From Panthera uncia (lineage: Eukaryota; Chordata; Mammalia; Carnivora; Felidae), in assembly GCF_023721935.1 (NCBI RefSeq), contig NC_064810.1, positions 84,320,409 to 84,384,408 on the forward strand: a DNA stretch of 64,000 nucleotides. The letters run 5' to 3'. The notes under the pieces are model-generated. The model saw nothing but the letters and a program-made list of their open reading frames with translations, made no database searches and was not told the origin of the DNA. Positions 43,993 to 55,332 of this stretch are shown here, piece by piece. The position numbers and the translations under genes are program-made. Position 1 is the first letter of the stretch. Every line of letters starts with the position of its first letter.

Positions 43993-46149
43993 AAGACAAG
44001 AAAAATTAGGACCAGAAAGTATGTCATCCATGGCTGAGACACTAAGGTGATGGGTCAAAATGACACAGGAAATCCAGTGAGAGAAAGGAAATATTTGGTT
44101 CTAGGTGATACATTTTTTGTGCATGGCTGATCAACATTGATCCCTTTTAAGACATATTTTCAGGATGCCTTCCTGTGACTGCTCAGCATATATTAGTGAC
44201 ATGGACAGTGAAGGCAGAAAGTATGCTCATTAAACCTGCCAGTGTGAGGGAGGGAGTGAGCGAACTTCATCTTGAAGAACCAAGAAGACATGATTCTACA
44301 AGGAAAAGTGATAGATGGCTACTTGAAAAGAAAAATCATTTGCCCAAGTGCCAAGTGGGGAATGAGTGATTATGTTCAAACCAGGCAGCAGAAGTTGCAT
44401 TAGCCAGTCTATGCAAAACAACAACAACAACAACAACAACAAAGAACCCAAACAAGCAAACAAAAACTTATGATGAATAGAATTCTACAGATTATGTTGA
44501 CCTAGGAGACTTGAGTAGATAAACTGAGAATGGGGTGGTATTCTTCTGTTTTTGGACACCACTGGTCAGCTTTCTATAAGTAACAAGGTGCATTGGGTTC
44601 CCTAATTAGCATCTTGCAGAATATAGGATGTCATCAGAGACCTACAATACATATGTCTGGAAAGAGAAAAGGACCTAGCATTCTTCATTCTGGGGAATTT
44701 AAGTCAGACAATTTTGTTATTGTTTCAAGTATAGACAAGACTCTCTTAGAAGGAAAAGTGTACAGTTGTTTACTTCTACTGAGAATAGAACTATAGGAAG
44801 TGGATTTCAAACTGCAGCATGAAAGATTTAAGTTGGAATGATTGAAAAAATATTAGTAATATGAACCATAAAACATTGCAAATGATTACCAACATAAGCT
44901 ATGTAATCTCTTCAGAATTATTTAAAATAGGACTTTTTTTTTTTTGTATTGGCTTTAAATTATTTTAGTAGGTATTAACTAAAGGCAGGAGAATAGCCTG
45001 GGTAGACTCTCAAGGTTCCTTTCTATGATTTGATGATAAAAAAGACTTGATCCTATAAAGATTGCTCTGGCTTCTTTTCTATTGCAGCTACCCAAGGAAC
45101 AGCTGTTGCCTTGACAACAAGAGACAGTCTTAGGTTCCTCATATGCTAATAGGAAAACGGCCAATTTTCTTGTTCATAAAAGAAAACTGTTGGTTAATGT
45201 GTGCATCTCTTTCTCTGTCTCTTTTTCTCCTACCATTACTAACCACCTCTACGTGAACCTCAGTGAGAGGTAGAGTTAAAAGAAAGAGGGTAGAATAGTT
45301 TGTATTTTCAGAAATCCTCACTGAAACTTAAGAAACTCATTCACAAAGGAGTTTGGAGTATGATAATGACATGGGAATAACAAGAAATCAGCATTCAGTG
45401 TGCAGAGAAGAAAAACAATGGAGAGCATAAAATTCTAAGTCTACAGTAGAGTATAGGCAGACACTCTGAACAGATTGCAAGAGGAAAGATTCAGTATACC
45501 TTCACAGATGTCTCAACACCGACGACATCTGCCAGGCAGTTTCAACCACTTCCAACTGTCTAGGTGCATGTATATGCAGACATCATCAACTTTTGACCAA
45601 ACTGAGTAGATTGTATGTGAATATTATAGAACATAGCAGAAGAAAAGCAATTACTTCCAAACACAATTCACTCAAGTAATAGGCAACAATTAGTTCTCCC
45701 AGGGAAAAAAGCATGTAATAATCCCTGCTTTCTCCTTTGCTATGTGAAAGATAGCCAAATGCAGGCTAAGAAACACATTGACAGCTGATAAAAAGTACTT
45801 TGAGTAAACTTACTCACATATTATGTGGACAGCTGTAGCTCATTGAATAAAAGCAGGCCACCTCTCTGCAGTGTCTTTTAATGCTTTATGAAAAAGCCAA
45901 GTTTCTTAGCCCTGTGGAGTGGTGCTTTTTCCATATAGCAGTATGGAAGGTGCAGGCTGCGGCCCCATACCAGCCTTGTTTTTATACTGGTTTCACATGG
46001 ATGGTGTGTACGACATCATGACAAACACACGTTTCCTTGTATCTTTACCCTACATTTTTTTACATAGTAGTTATATGGTGGGTATGTTTTCGTTTACTGT
46101 TTTCACCACTCCTCATTACTTCCCAAGGATTTTGGTGGGGGGGGGGGGT
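43993..46149. other. Intergenic, 2.1 kb
   Basis: Only the (ACA)8 tract and a G12 run at 46,137-46,148 (at the right edge) stand out. The 119-codon frame 45,919-46,278 runs across an A-rich, repeat-like end and has no known domain. Confidence 0.5.
44417..44442 (+). repeat. (ACA)8 microsatellite
   Basis: A perfect trinucleotide tract in unique sequence. Confidence 0.95.
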
Positions 46150-46262
46150 ATTGTTAAAAAGTGTTTTTCTTCTGATCATAAAATAATTCATGCTCATTAT
46201 AAAGGTATAAAAAAAGTTTACAAAAAAACAAAGAGGGAAATGAAAGAATCTTTGTTTTATTT
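46150..46262 (-). mobile_element. Possible ancient L1ME-like short fragment
   Basis: CTGATCATAAAATAATTCATGCTCATTATAAAGG followed by an A-rich run resembles the antisense start of an L1ME 3' end. It is only about 110 bp and could be coincidence in AT-rich DNA. Confidence 0.3.
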
Positions 46263-46879
46263 TGAAAAGCAATGCTAAATGCAAAGGAGCCCGTTACCAG
46301 TCCATTACTAGTATTTGTTTTACTAATTGCTAGGACAGCATAAGAAACAGATTATATACTTCCTTTCTCTGCCTTTCCATGTCTACCATGGGCCCTGGAT
46401 AATAAGAACACTGATGATATACACAAACCTGCAGGAACCTATGGGTGTTACTACATGCTCTAATGACTTAAAGAGGGGGATTGTCAACCACATGGGAGAA
46501 TATATAAGGTTTAGAAAGCTAGGTGAAAACACATTTACAGTTTGACAGTATAATTTTAAGGAGGTTTTGAAAACTTTGCTATTTGTGGGACAGTATTGCT
46601 GACAGATTTTGGAACTAGCTTTTCTCATCCAAAGCCCACTGGTCCCTGATATTTCCAACAGGATGAGAAGACCACTCTCTTGGTTAGTCCTACCTCCAAA
46701 AAGTCTCAAAATCTTACCGTCTGCCTCTTTTATTTCAGATCGTCATTACTGATCTCTTTTCCATTTGTGTCTCCCAATCACAATTATTTGATGTATCCCT
46801 ATTATCTACAAGAAAATATTTTTGTGACCTGGTAACTTTCAACTTTCCCAGCCTCATCTCATATTGCCCTCCTAGGCAA
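46263..46879. other. Intergenic, nothing recognised
   Basis: Overlapping opposite-strand frames at 46,327-46,709 are not recognisable. No repeats were identified before the L2 copy. Confidence 0.5.
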
Positions 46880-47285
46880 ATGCTGTGCCACAAAAGTCAC
46901 CCCATTCCCCATTCAGCAGTGTTGAACTACTTGTAATTTCTCACTTCCCTTTATCTCCCAGTTTCAAGATTCTCCACAACTTTCTCCCTCAACTTTTCAC
47001 CAGAAACCTTTGTATCTCATCTTTGAAGTTTCAGGTAAGACCCTATTCAATAGGTGACTCATCTGTCCCTGAAGCCCTCCCACCTGGAGACAGACATGCT
47101 TTCCTGATGATTCCTGATAGCTTTTCCGAACTGTGTGCACCCTGTCTGCTTTAGTTAATTTAATAAAAGTTCTGGAAGGCAGCATCCTAGTCTGTTCCAT
47201 TCACTGATACATGTCCCTATCACTTACTACAGGGAGCATGTCACACATTAGATGCTCAATGACTATACAATGAATCAATGAATGA
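46880..47285 (+). mobile_element. L2 LINE 3' end, sense
   Basis: The sequence has pyrimidine-rich L2-like text (TCTCACTTCCCTTTATCTCCC) and the ATTAGATGCTCAATGACTATACAATGAATCAATGAATG ending, a diverged form of the L2 terminus. It meets an antisense L2 tail to tail near 47,285. Confidence 0.6.
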
Positions 47286-47660
47286 ATGTCTACTGTGTGC
47301 TTAATGCTTGGAAGCCAGGGTTAAATGAGCTACACACTCTCTGACTTACGTTGCTTGTAGTGTAATAGGGGAGGTGGAGAAGTAGAAAGTGTAAGTGCCA
47401 TGACAGTGAAAATATGATGCTGGGGAAGCACATTTACATCAGGGAAGGTTGACATTAGCTGGGCAAATATGGGAAGAGTGGACCTTATAAGCCATGTTAA
47501 GGAGGCCACTGAGAGCCAAAGAGAGGTTTTTGATTGGGAAGGATAATATACTGAGATTTGAGGTTTAGAAAGATCTTTTTTGCTGAGGTGTGGAAATGGT
47601 ATCAGAGAGGTCGATTATGAAGGCAGTTACCAATTAGGAGGCAGCTTCTCTGCTTAATGG
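47286..47660 (-). mobile_element. L2 LINE, antisense, opposing the upstream L2
   Basis: TGTCTACTGTGTGCTTAATGC opens as the reverse complement of an L2 3' end. It is followed by GTGTAATAGGGGAGGTGGAG, ATGTTAAGGAGGCCACTGAGAGCC and AGATCTTTTTTGCTGAGGTGTGG, the usual antisense L2 order. It ends before the SINEC copy at 47.7 kb. Confidence 0.6.
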
Positions 47661-47724
47661 TTAAACTCTTTGAGGGAAAGAATAACCTCATTTTCAATTT
47701 TGTAACTTAAGGGCTAGGTCAGTT

Positions 47725-47920
47725 GTTTTTTTTTTTAATTAAAAATTTTTAAGTTTATTTAAAAAAAAGAGGCAAAGAGAGAGGGAGGAGAGAATCCCAA
47801 GCAGTCTCTACACTGTCAGCATGGAGCCTGATACAGGGCTTGAACTCATGAACCATGAGATCATGACCTGAGCTGAAACGAAGAGTCAGACACTCAGGTG
47901 ACTAAGCCACCCAGGCACCC
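47725..47920 (-). mobile_element. SINEC, antisense
   Basis: Tail AAAATTTTTAAGTTTATTTAAAAAAAAG, body GTCTCTACACTGTCAGCATGGAGCC, and the head GCCACCCAGGCACCC. Flanks GGGCTAGGTCAG (47,711) and GGGCTTGGTCAA (47,922) are a probable degraded duplication. Confidence 0.93.
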
Positions 47921-47929
47921 TGGGCTTGG

Positions 47930-48841
47930 TCAATGTTTTAACAAATGTGATGTTTATTTTATGAATGAAGAACTGCTTTTATGTCCATTATCATATCTCA
48001 GAAAGACAAAAACAAGCCACTTCCTTTAAGAAGTTGTGTCGCTGTGGCTCATCGAGTCATTGGGTCAATGTTACTGCTTCCAGGTAAGCTAGTTACAAAG
48101 GAGATTTAGTGGCACCCAACCCTGAACTTGCTCTCAATAGACATATAAGTTGATTTATCTTATCTCATCTATATTATAACCAACCATATGAATTGTATTT
48201 TTTGGTTGTTTTTTTTTTTTTTTTTTGTCTTTTTCATCAAGATGCCATTCCTGGATTAAGACCATGGCTTTTTCATGTTGTGTAGCCTACTTAGGAATAA
48301 CTGATTCAGTTTTGCCTCCTTGAGTTTGTTCAAGGACTGGTCAAAGCATTAATGAAAATATGAATAAAGGAAAGCATAAATGACAAAATAGTCAACTAAA
48401 AGGTTCCTACTGATTCCCTTATATTTGTATTAAAATCTAGTCCTTAAAGTGATCTAATTCACTGAATAAAACCATTTTATTAAGCCTTTGGTCAGCAGAT
48501 TATTAATACCTATATTATGTATAGAACTCATCTAAAATTAGTGACTACAGCTCTCCTTTTTCTTTGGATACAATGAAAAGAGTAAAAAAATTTAAATAAT
48601 GCAAAAGGACATTATGAAATCGTATCACCGTTAACTGAATCAAAATTTAATACAATAAATTAATACAGTAATGAAAATGTTCTAATTTTTATATTAGTAG
48701 TTGATGTCCCCTTATCCTTGATTTACAATAAAATGATTTCAAAGCATTTTGAATTTGTTAGGTAATAGCATTACAATCTGCATAGTAAAAGGAGACAAAA
48801 AATATATAACTTCTGATTCAGATTATATGTCAGTTTAGTTG
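47930..48841. other. Intergenic, AT-rich
   Basis: No feature other than a poly(T) run at 48,210-48,226. Confidence 0.5.
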
Positions 48842-48950
48842 TGTTTATAATATGTCATTAACATAAATTAACCATTTGCAGGTTGCAGGTTGCTGGCAGG
48901 TGTTTATAATATGTAATTAACATAAATTAACCATTTGCAGGTTGCTGGGT
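48842..48950 (+). repeat. 59-bp tandem duplication, nearly perfect
   Basis: The unit TGTTTATAATATGTMATTAACATAAATTAACCATTTGCAGGTTG starts at 48,842 and again at 48,901 with one base difference. The first copy contains an extra GCAGGTT repeat. Confidence 0.95.
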
Positions 48951-50879
48951 GATACAGATTATTTGTGCTGATACCTAGAGTCTCTACTTTTATAAAGCTT
49001 TCAGGTTTTGATGATTCACAAAGAAACAATTTGTATGGTCAAGCTTAATTGCTGATTTAACAATAAATTTTATCTTTATAAAAATTTATATACCTATGTT
49101 TTTTGCCATATGTTATCTTCTTACATGGTAAATTTACATATTGATCTACCCATTACAATCCTAAATTTAAACTTTCATTGTTACCTATTATCATTGTTAT
49201 GGCTGCTTCATAATAATACCAAGTAGTAATATTGAGAAGAATAAGAAGGATTCTGACTTCGCATCTGGATGTTTTAAATGGACTGACATAGAATTCTGTG
49301 TGACACTAAAGATTTTGTCATTTTAGAGTGAAAATGAGCTGAAGAAAAAAAAAAAACTTAATAGATTGTTCGGTTGGTATTTGGTCCACAATTATTTCTG
49401 GGGGGTTTTCTCCTTAAGTACATCTTTAATGCTACACCCAGAGATTTGGCTCAGGTGTCAGGAATAATAAGCTTTATTATAATAGTAAACCTTGGTGAGA
49501 GTTCTGGCTAAAAAAGAGAGAAAAGATAAAAATGAAAAAAAAGGGCATTTCTGGTACTTTACATATACAGACATGTAGCACCATCTACTGGATTAGAGTA
49601 AATGAATAAAATCTGTAAAATATGTATTTCCACTAGCAAAAGTATGAAGCCATGAATGTCAAAGCTTCGTATAGTATTGGTTTAGCCAATTCTTTGGTTG
49701 TTAAGTGGTTTTTTGGATAGGTGAGAATATTTGATATAAAGGACCTTCTTTTTCCCTTTGTCCTTGCAGCTAAGAAATAGTCACAGACAATTGTTAGCTG
49801 TTAAAGTTACCCATCTACAGCAATTGATTTTACACATGTACATTTGTGTGTGTATGAACACGTGTGCGTGCACACACACATACCCTACTGTACCCGACTC
49901 GATTATGTAATACTTTTTTACAAAGCAGTGGTTACCATGGGCAAAATAACTTTTGTGGACATGTATTTCATAGAAAAGGATATTAGCCTGTAAGTAGAGA
50001 GGTTTTTCTTCTACTGTTTCTCTGTAGTAGAAAGTGTCTTAAGTATAGTTATGGCCTCCTGTTACCAGGAGAAATAAATCCTTGGGAATAATCCATTCAT
50101 TAATTCAGCAAGCATTAAGTAATTACTGTGTTTCAGAAACAATGATAAAAAGATTGAAAAAAAGAACAGTGATTTCAAAAATACTGCATAAGACTGGGCT
50201 GTGAGGTGAATGTTCCTTTGTAAAGACTTACATCCATCTTCTTCATTAACAGGGTGCATCAGAGCAGTCAAATATCTGAGACAGCCTTATGAAATGTACA
50301 GGTTTGCAAGATGTTATAGATAATGGTCAATATATTCACCACTACAAATGTGTTTTACACAAGTACGGAGGTTGAGGAATAGGACAGTTATAAGACTCCT
50401 CTGACATTCTTCCCATAAGACTGTTAGGTCCTTATCCAAGTCATTATCTATTTCATAATATTGATTATTCCTCTGGAGGGAGTGACTACTTCAGCAGCAG
50501 AAGCATAAAAACATTGCATGGTGAAGTACATGTTATAGCCACTAGCGATCTTGGAAGTTTCTTCTGAGTGTGTGTAAATACTCTGAATCTGAATCATATG
50601 CAACTATATTAAGAATGAATTGCATAAAGGAAAATCTGAGAAAATGGAGACATTCACCATTTTCCTGGGTAGGAAGACAATAAAATAAAAGTTTCAGTTT
50701 TTCTGAAATTATTATGTATATTCAAAGAAATTTCAGTGAAATTCCTAGGGTCCTTCTCTTTTTTTGGCGGGGGATGAGGAACTTAACAATTTGATTTCAA
50801 AGAAGTATTTGAGAATAGACAAAAATAGTTGTGATGGTGGTGTTGGATGGTGTGTTTGACTCTAGCATATTAAGAAGCT
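48951..50879. other. Intergenic, AT-rich, repeat-poor
   Basis: Nothing recognised apart from a short CACACACA-rich stretch at 49,870-49,880. Confidence 0.5.
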
Positions 50880-51258
50880 GTGTCACCCAAAACAGTGTGG
50901 TACTTTTACAGAGATAAATACATCAATGAAATGCCACATACCCAGAAACATACCTTTGTATATATAAGAATTCAGTATATAAAAAGGACGCGTTCAAACC
51001 AAAAAGCAAGATAGACTATTTAACAAATGGTGCTGGGAAAATTACTATTTGTTTTGAAAAAGAGCTATGAATCTTTTCCTCTCACCACAAACATCAATTT
51101 TATGTGCATTAAAATTTTAACACATAATTATAAAAGTACTAGAAAAACTATTGGAGGTCATTTTTATAGTGTTCTGGAAAGGGCTTTCTTTAAGTGTGGT
51201 ACAAAACAAAAGTTATTGAAGAAGACCAACAGATTTAATTACATAAAAATTTAAAATG
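50880..51258 (+). mobile_element. Ancient L1M ORF2 fragment
   Basis: The phrase AACAAATGGTGCTGGGAAAA at about 51,022 is a hallmark of L1 ORF2, followed in the expected order by a degraded ACAAACATCAATTTTATGTGC segment and TAAAAGTACTAGAAAAACTA. The short open frame at 51,027-51,254 is a remnant of this ORF2 region, not a gene. Confidence 0.65.
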
Positions 51259-51261
51259 CCT

Positions 51262-51445
51262 CTTTTAATTCATGTTTATTCTTTTGGCAAATTTTTATTG
51301 AGCACTACTTGTACAGGTATTGTTCTAGTTTCCAAATATAGGGTGAACACAGTGCATATGGTCCCTACTGTCGTGCATATTATAGTCTAATGGCAAAGAT
51401 AAAAAAATATGCAAACAAGCAAATAAAAACATTAACTACCAATTG
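51262..51445 (-). mobile_element. L2 3' end, antisense
   Basis: TTTTTATTGAGCACTACTTGTACAGGTATTGTTCTAGTTTCC, then ACAGTGCATATGGTCCCTACTG and a CAAACAAGCAAATAAAAAC stretch are the reverse complement of the L2 terminal 150 bp. Confidence 0.65.
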
Positions 51446-51505
51446 TGGTGAGTTGTCAAGTAAAATTACTAAATGAAAAATTTGCTTTAAGAGGAAATAA
51501 CAGGA

Positions 51506-51629
51506 GGGGTGCCTGGGTGGCTCATTTGGTTAAGTGTCCAACTCTTGACTTCAACTCAGGTCATGATCTCGTGATTTGTGAAGTCGAGCCCTGCATTGGG
51601 CTCTGTGCTGACAGTGAGGAGCCTGCTTG

Positions 51630-51671
<42 letters not shown>

Positions 51672-51806
51672 TCCCTCTCCCTCTCCTTCTCCCTCTCCCT
51701 CTCTCTCTCCCTCTCTCTCTCCCTCTCTCTCTCCCTCCCTCTCTCCCTCTCTCTCTGTCCCTCCCCTGCTGGAGCACATGTTCTCTCTCTCAAAATAAAT
51801 AAGCTA
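51506..51806 (+). mobile_element. SINEC with expanded (CT)/(CCCTCT) tract
   Basis: The head GGGGTGCCTGGGTGGCTCATTTGG and a normal body, then a pyrimidine tract of about 130 bp at 51,631-51,762 before CAAAATAAATAAGCTA. All the Leu/Ser- and Arg/Glu-rich open frames here are this tract. Confidence 0.95.
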
Positions 51807-52022
51807 GGGGCGCCTGGGTGGCTTAGTCGGTTGAGCAGCCAACTTCGGCTCAGGTCATGATCTCGCGGCCCGTGAGTTTGAGCCCCTTGTTGGGCTCTGT
51901 GCTGACAGCTCAGAGCCTGAAGCCTGTTTCAAATTCTGTGTCTCCCTCTCTTTGACCCTCCCCCATTCATGCTCTGTCTCCCTCTGTCTCAAAAATAAAT
52001 AAACGTTAAAAAATAAATAAAT
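51807..52022 (+). mobile_element. SINEC, young, inserted at the tail of the previous SINEC
   Basis: GGGGCGCCTGGGTGGCTTAGTCGG to CAAAAATAAATAAACGTTAAAA. AAATAAATAAGCTA at 51,793-51,806 is repeated at 52,023-52,036, so the older SINE's A-rich tail served as the target site. Confidence 0.95.
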
Positions 52023-52059
52023 AAATAAATAAGCTAAAAAAATGCAGAAATACCAGATA

Positions 52060-52585
52060 TAAGGAGCAGTCATCATTCTTAATTCTAAGATAGAGTGTCC
52101 TAGGAAGAAGACCCTGTCAGGGCTCACTGAATGGCAAAAACTCCTTGTGCTGCTGGTTGAACTTGCTGGGGAGTGAATGGAGAGATGTCTCATTAGAGGC
52201 ACTCTGCTGAAAAACTGCCCAAGCTGGGGTGGGGGTAGGTGCTAGGGGAAGCTGCTATGCACTGCAGGAGCTGGGAGCTGGAGAAGCCACCGGCACTGCA
52301 GGAGCCTGATGCTACAGATACTGCTTGTGCCAGGCAGGAACCAGATGCTGGAGAAGCTGTGCGTGCCTCAGGAGCCTGCCATGTGAGAACACTGGAACCA
52401 GGAAGAAAAAACACATTTTCCCTCCCGTGGGGTCTCTTCTGTGCCCTCTGTTGATAAAGCTTGATTTTGTACCAATGGTCAAAGGAGAAATATTTGAAGA
52501 GCCCATATCTGTCTTCACAGAGCAGACAAAATGGGTAAATTTGGAGCTGAAAGGCAACACATTGCAAAATGGCACAACATAGTAC
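52060..52585. repeat. Old repeat-like block with internal ~35-bp repetition
   Basis: Within 52,255-52,400 a CAGGAGCYTG-like unit recurs roughly every 35 bp (CTGCAGGAGCTGG, CTGCAGGAGCCTGATGC, CAGGCAGGAACCAGATGC, CTCAGGAGCCTGCC). It is followed by GTGCCCTCTGTTGATAAAGC and CCAATGGTCAAAGGAGAAATATTTGAAGAGCCC. It recalls a dispersed mammalian repeat, but I cannot name it. It gives short open frames on both strands that are not believable genes. Confidence 0.4.
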
Positions 52586-52589
52586 TTTT

Positions 52590-53075
52590 CCATTTATTTG
52601 AAGTTTTAAAAGAGAAGAAACTAATTTATGATAGAGAAAACATTGGAATAGTAGTTGCCTCTGGGGGTTGGGGGAGGTGAAATCCAGGATTGACTGGAAA
52701 GAGGCAAGTGGGAAATTTTACAGTAGTGGTAAGTTCTACATCTTAAGAGTTTAGGTTAACTGGATGTATGCATATGTCAAAACACAAGATTTGTGTATTT
52801 CCTTGTATATAAATGTTACCTACATAGGAAAGAATATAAACAAAAGTAAACATAGTGTGATGAAGCATTTAGGGGGAGAGTATATTTATTCTTGCAATTT
52901 ACTTTGAAATGCATCAACACAGACTGATGAATGAATAGATTGATAGACAAGTGTAGTAAAAAGTTAATGGTAGGATCTAGGAAACATCTAGATCAAGGAG
53001 ATATTGATGCTCACTGTAAAATTATTTTGACTTTTCTGTATGTGGGAAACATTTCAAAATGAGCTGTTGGAAATA
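52590..53075 (+). mobile_element. Ancient L1ME-type 3' end
   Basis: CCATTTATTTGAAGTTTTAAAAG, then AGTAGTTGCCTCTGGGGGTTGGGG, then TCTACATCTTAAG, then TTAATGGTAGGATCTAGG and TTGACTTTTCTGTATG follow the usual order of L1ME 3' ends. It is degraded and directly abuts an antisense L2. Confidence 0.55.
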
Positions 53076-53084
53076 AAAGATTAC

Positions 53085-54000
53085 CTTAACTGTTGAGGGA
53101 GAATGAATTTTAGGGGAACAAGAGTGGAAGTGGGGAGATGGATTGGAGTGGTGGAGGTGGCGATGGAGAGAAGTAGAATCAATATAGGCCTGCGGGTGGA
53201 AGTGATATGTCCTAGTGATGTATTGGAGGTGGGAGGTGAGGAAGAGGATGGAAATTGGTATTGACAGGTGGGATCTGATTTTGTACAACTGGGTATATGG
53301 TTTTGGTTCTACTGTGCTAGGGAAGACTGAAAAAGAGGCTTGGAATATGTGTGGGATGAAATCAAGAATTCTGTCTTGGACCTGTGTATTAGATTTGAGA
53401 CATCTCATCTAGGAGACATCTCAATGGAACTGTTAGGAAGGCAGTTGGATATACGTTTGGAGTGTAGAAGAAAGATCTGTGACAGAGAAATGCTAATGGA
53501 AGTCGTTAAAGAAACCTGTGGTATTTATTATTTAAAAAACTTTTTTTAATGTTTATTTTTTGAGAGAGAGACAGAGTGTGAATGGAGGAGGGGCAGAGAG
53601 AGAGGGAGAGACAGAATCCAAAGCAGGCTCCAGGCTCCAAGCTGTCAGCATAGAGCCTGATGCGGGGCTTGAACCCACGAACTACAAGATCATGACCTGA
53701 GCCAAAGTCATATGCTTAACCGACTGAGTCACCCAGGCACCCCAGAAATCATGGTATTTAAAGTCATGAAAATGGATATGATCACCAAGGAAGCAAGTGT
53801 AAGAAGAGAAGAGTAGAGAGGCAAGCTTTGCATCTTGGGGAAAGCAACATTAAGAAGCTAATCAGGACAAGATAAAGGAGTAAATGAGATTGAGAGGTTA
53901 ATGGGAAACTGACAGTCCTAAAAGTGGAGAGAAGAACTAGGGAAGGAAAAGCTGAGCTGAATGCAGCCCACAGATCTGGCAAGTTGATGATAAACTTACC
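53085..54000 (-). mobile_element. L2 LINE, antisense, split by a SINEC insertion
   Basis: The + strand shows antisense L2 landmarks: GGAACAAGAGTGGAAG near 53,117, GGAACTGTTAGGAAGGCAGTTGGATATACG near 53,425-53,455, and, after the SINE, GTATTTAAAGTCATGAAAATGGATATGATCACC near 53,755-53,787. These are contiguous in L2, so the SINEC (53,528-53,743) interrupted a single old copy. Confidence 0.75.
53528..53743 (-). mobile_element. SINEC, antisense, inside an antisense L2
   Basis: Tail TTTTTTTAATGTTTATTTTTTGAG, and the head GAGTCACCCAGGCACCCC. TGGTATTTA is repeated at 53,519-53,527 and 53,752-53,760, preceded by similar GAAAY text. Confidence 0.94.
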
Positions 54001-54230
54001 TGTTGGAATATGAAGCATACTATTGGTGACAATAGCAGTTTCTGAGGTGTTTATGGCAAAATATACCAAAACTAAAGTTTTAAAAACCCCAAAAACAGAT
54101 TGGGAGAAAAATATTGTTCATACAAACATGTCAGATACAAACATACACAGAGAATACTGTCCATATAATAGAAAGCACTGCAAAAAGAAGAGACAACCTA
54201 ATGGAGTAAATGGGCAAAGGAAATGATACA

Positions 54231-54519
54231 TTTTATTTATTTTTATTTTTAAAAATTCCAGTATAATCAATGTACAGTGTTATATTAGTTTCAGGTATAT
54301 AATATAGTAATTCAATTCTGGACATTACTCAGTGTTCATCCTAAGTGTACTCTTAATCCTCTTGACTTGTTTCACCTACCCCCCACCCACCTCCCCTCTG
54401 GTAGCCATCTGTTTGTTCTCTGTAGTTAAGAGTCTTTTTGTTTGTCTTTTTTTATTTGTTCGTTTGTTTTGTTTCTTAAATTCCACATATGAGTGAAATC
54501 ATACGCTATTTGTCTTAGG
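54231..54519 (-). mobile_element. Carnivore L1 3' end, antisense, inside older L1
   Basis: The + strand reads CCAGTATAATCAATGTACAGTG, CAGTGTTCATCCTAAGTGTA, CCCCCCACCCACCTCCCC and AATTCCACATATGAGTGAAATC. This is the reverse complement of a carnivore L1 3' UTR, similar in layout to the copy at 60.4 kb but more diverged. It was inserted into the old sense L1 described around it. Confidence 0.75.
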
Positions 54520-54681
54520 ATCTGATAAATTCTTAGCAGAATAAATGTGATGCTCAGTCTCATAATTATAAAATTGTCAATAAACAATGAGATACCACAT
54601 TTTTCTCTTTAGGTTGTAAAATATTACTTTATAACATACAGAGTATGCAAGAACACTGCCATATTCTGTTGGTATGTAAAA

Positions 54682-54891
54682 TCTTTTTTTTTAATGTTTA
54701 TTTTTGAGACAGAAAGAGACACAGCATGAGCAGGGAAGGGGCAGAGAGAGAGGGACACACAGAATCTGAAGCAGGCTCCAGTCTCTGAGCTGCCAGCACA
54801 GAGTCTGACGCAGGGCTCAAACTCATCAACTGCAAGATCATGACCTGAGCTGAAGTCAGATGCTCAACCAGCTGAGCCACCCAGGGACCCC
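54682..54891 (-). mobile_element. SINEC, antisense, inside an old L1
   Basis: Tail TTTTTTTTAATGTTTATTTTTGAGACAG, and the head GAGCCACCCAGGGACCCC. The 11-bp exact duplication GGTATGTAAAA is at 54,671-54,681 and 54,892-54,902. Confidence 0.95.
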
Positions 54892-55332
54892 GGTATGTAA
54901 AACCTTTTTGAAAGATAATTTAATAGTATCTATCAAAATAAAATTGCTTATACATGTTTTTCATTAATTTTACTTCTAAGAATATGCCGTACACTAATGC
55001 ACACACATAGGTGTGCAAGGTTATATCTTATTCGCCGAATTGAAGACACCACTGATTGAAATATGCATCCCAATTTTAGATATACTAAAATATGAAAATA
55101 AGTATACCCCAGACTTGATGAAATACAGTGTTAAAAGATGTTCATTGTAGCATTGTTTAAAAAGTTAAAATTGATGGATAATAATTGAATTTTAAGCTGC
55201 TGTTAAAAGACTAAGGATCTAATGTACTGATACAGAAATATAGCCACTATTGTTAAGTGATAAAATGAATCTGCAAAAGAATATTTATAATATGATTCTG
55301 TTTCTATAGGAAAAACTAATATATCTATAGAT

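Larger units (their letters stand above)
54070..55328 (+). mobile_element. Ancient L1ME-type ORF2 end, split by two younger insertions
   Basis: Three pieces in the same order and orientation: 54,070-54,230 (AAGAGACAACCTAATGG.GTAAATGGGCAAAGG), 54,520-54,681 (AATGAGATACCACATTTTTC, then GTATGCAAGAACACTGCCATATTC) and 54,892-55,328 (AGTATCTATCAAAATAAAATTGC, then TTCATTGTAGCATTGTTTAAAAAG, then ATGTACTGATACAGAAATATAGCC). A younger antisense L1 3' end and a SINEC copy separate them. Confidence 0.6.

Noticed and set aside
45919..46278. 119-codon frame on the + strand
   Set aside because: It ends in A-rich, repeat-like sequence after a G12 run and shows no known domain.
51445..51860. Long low-complexity frames rich in Leu-Ser or Arg-Glu
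   Set aside because: All come from the (CT)n/(CCCTCT)n expansion within a SINEC tail.
52193..52593. Overlapping 93-124-codon frames on both strands
   Set aside because: They arise from an internally repetitive, repeat-like block; coding potential on both strands at once is implausible.
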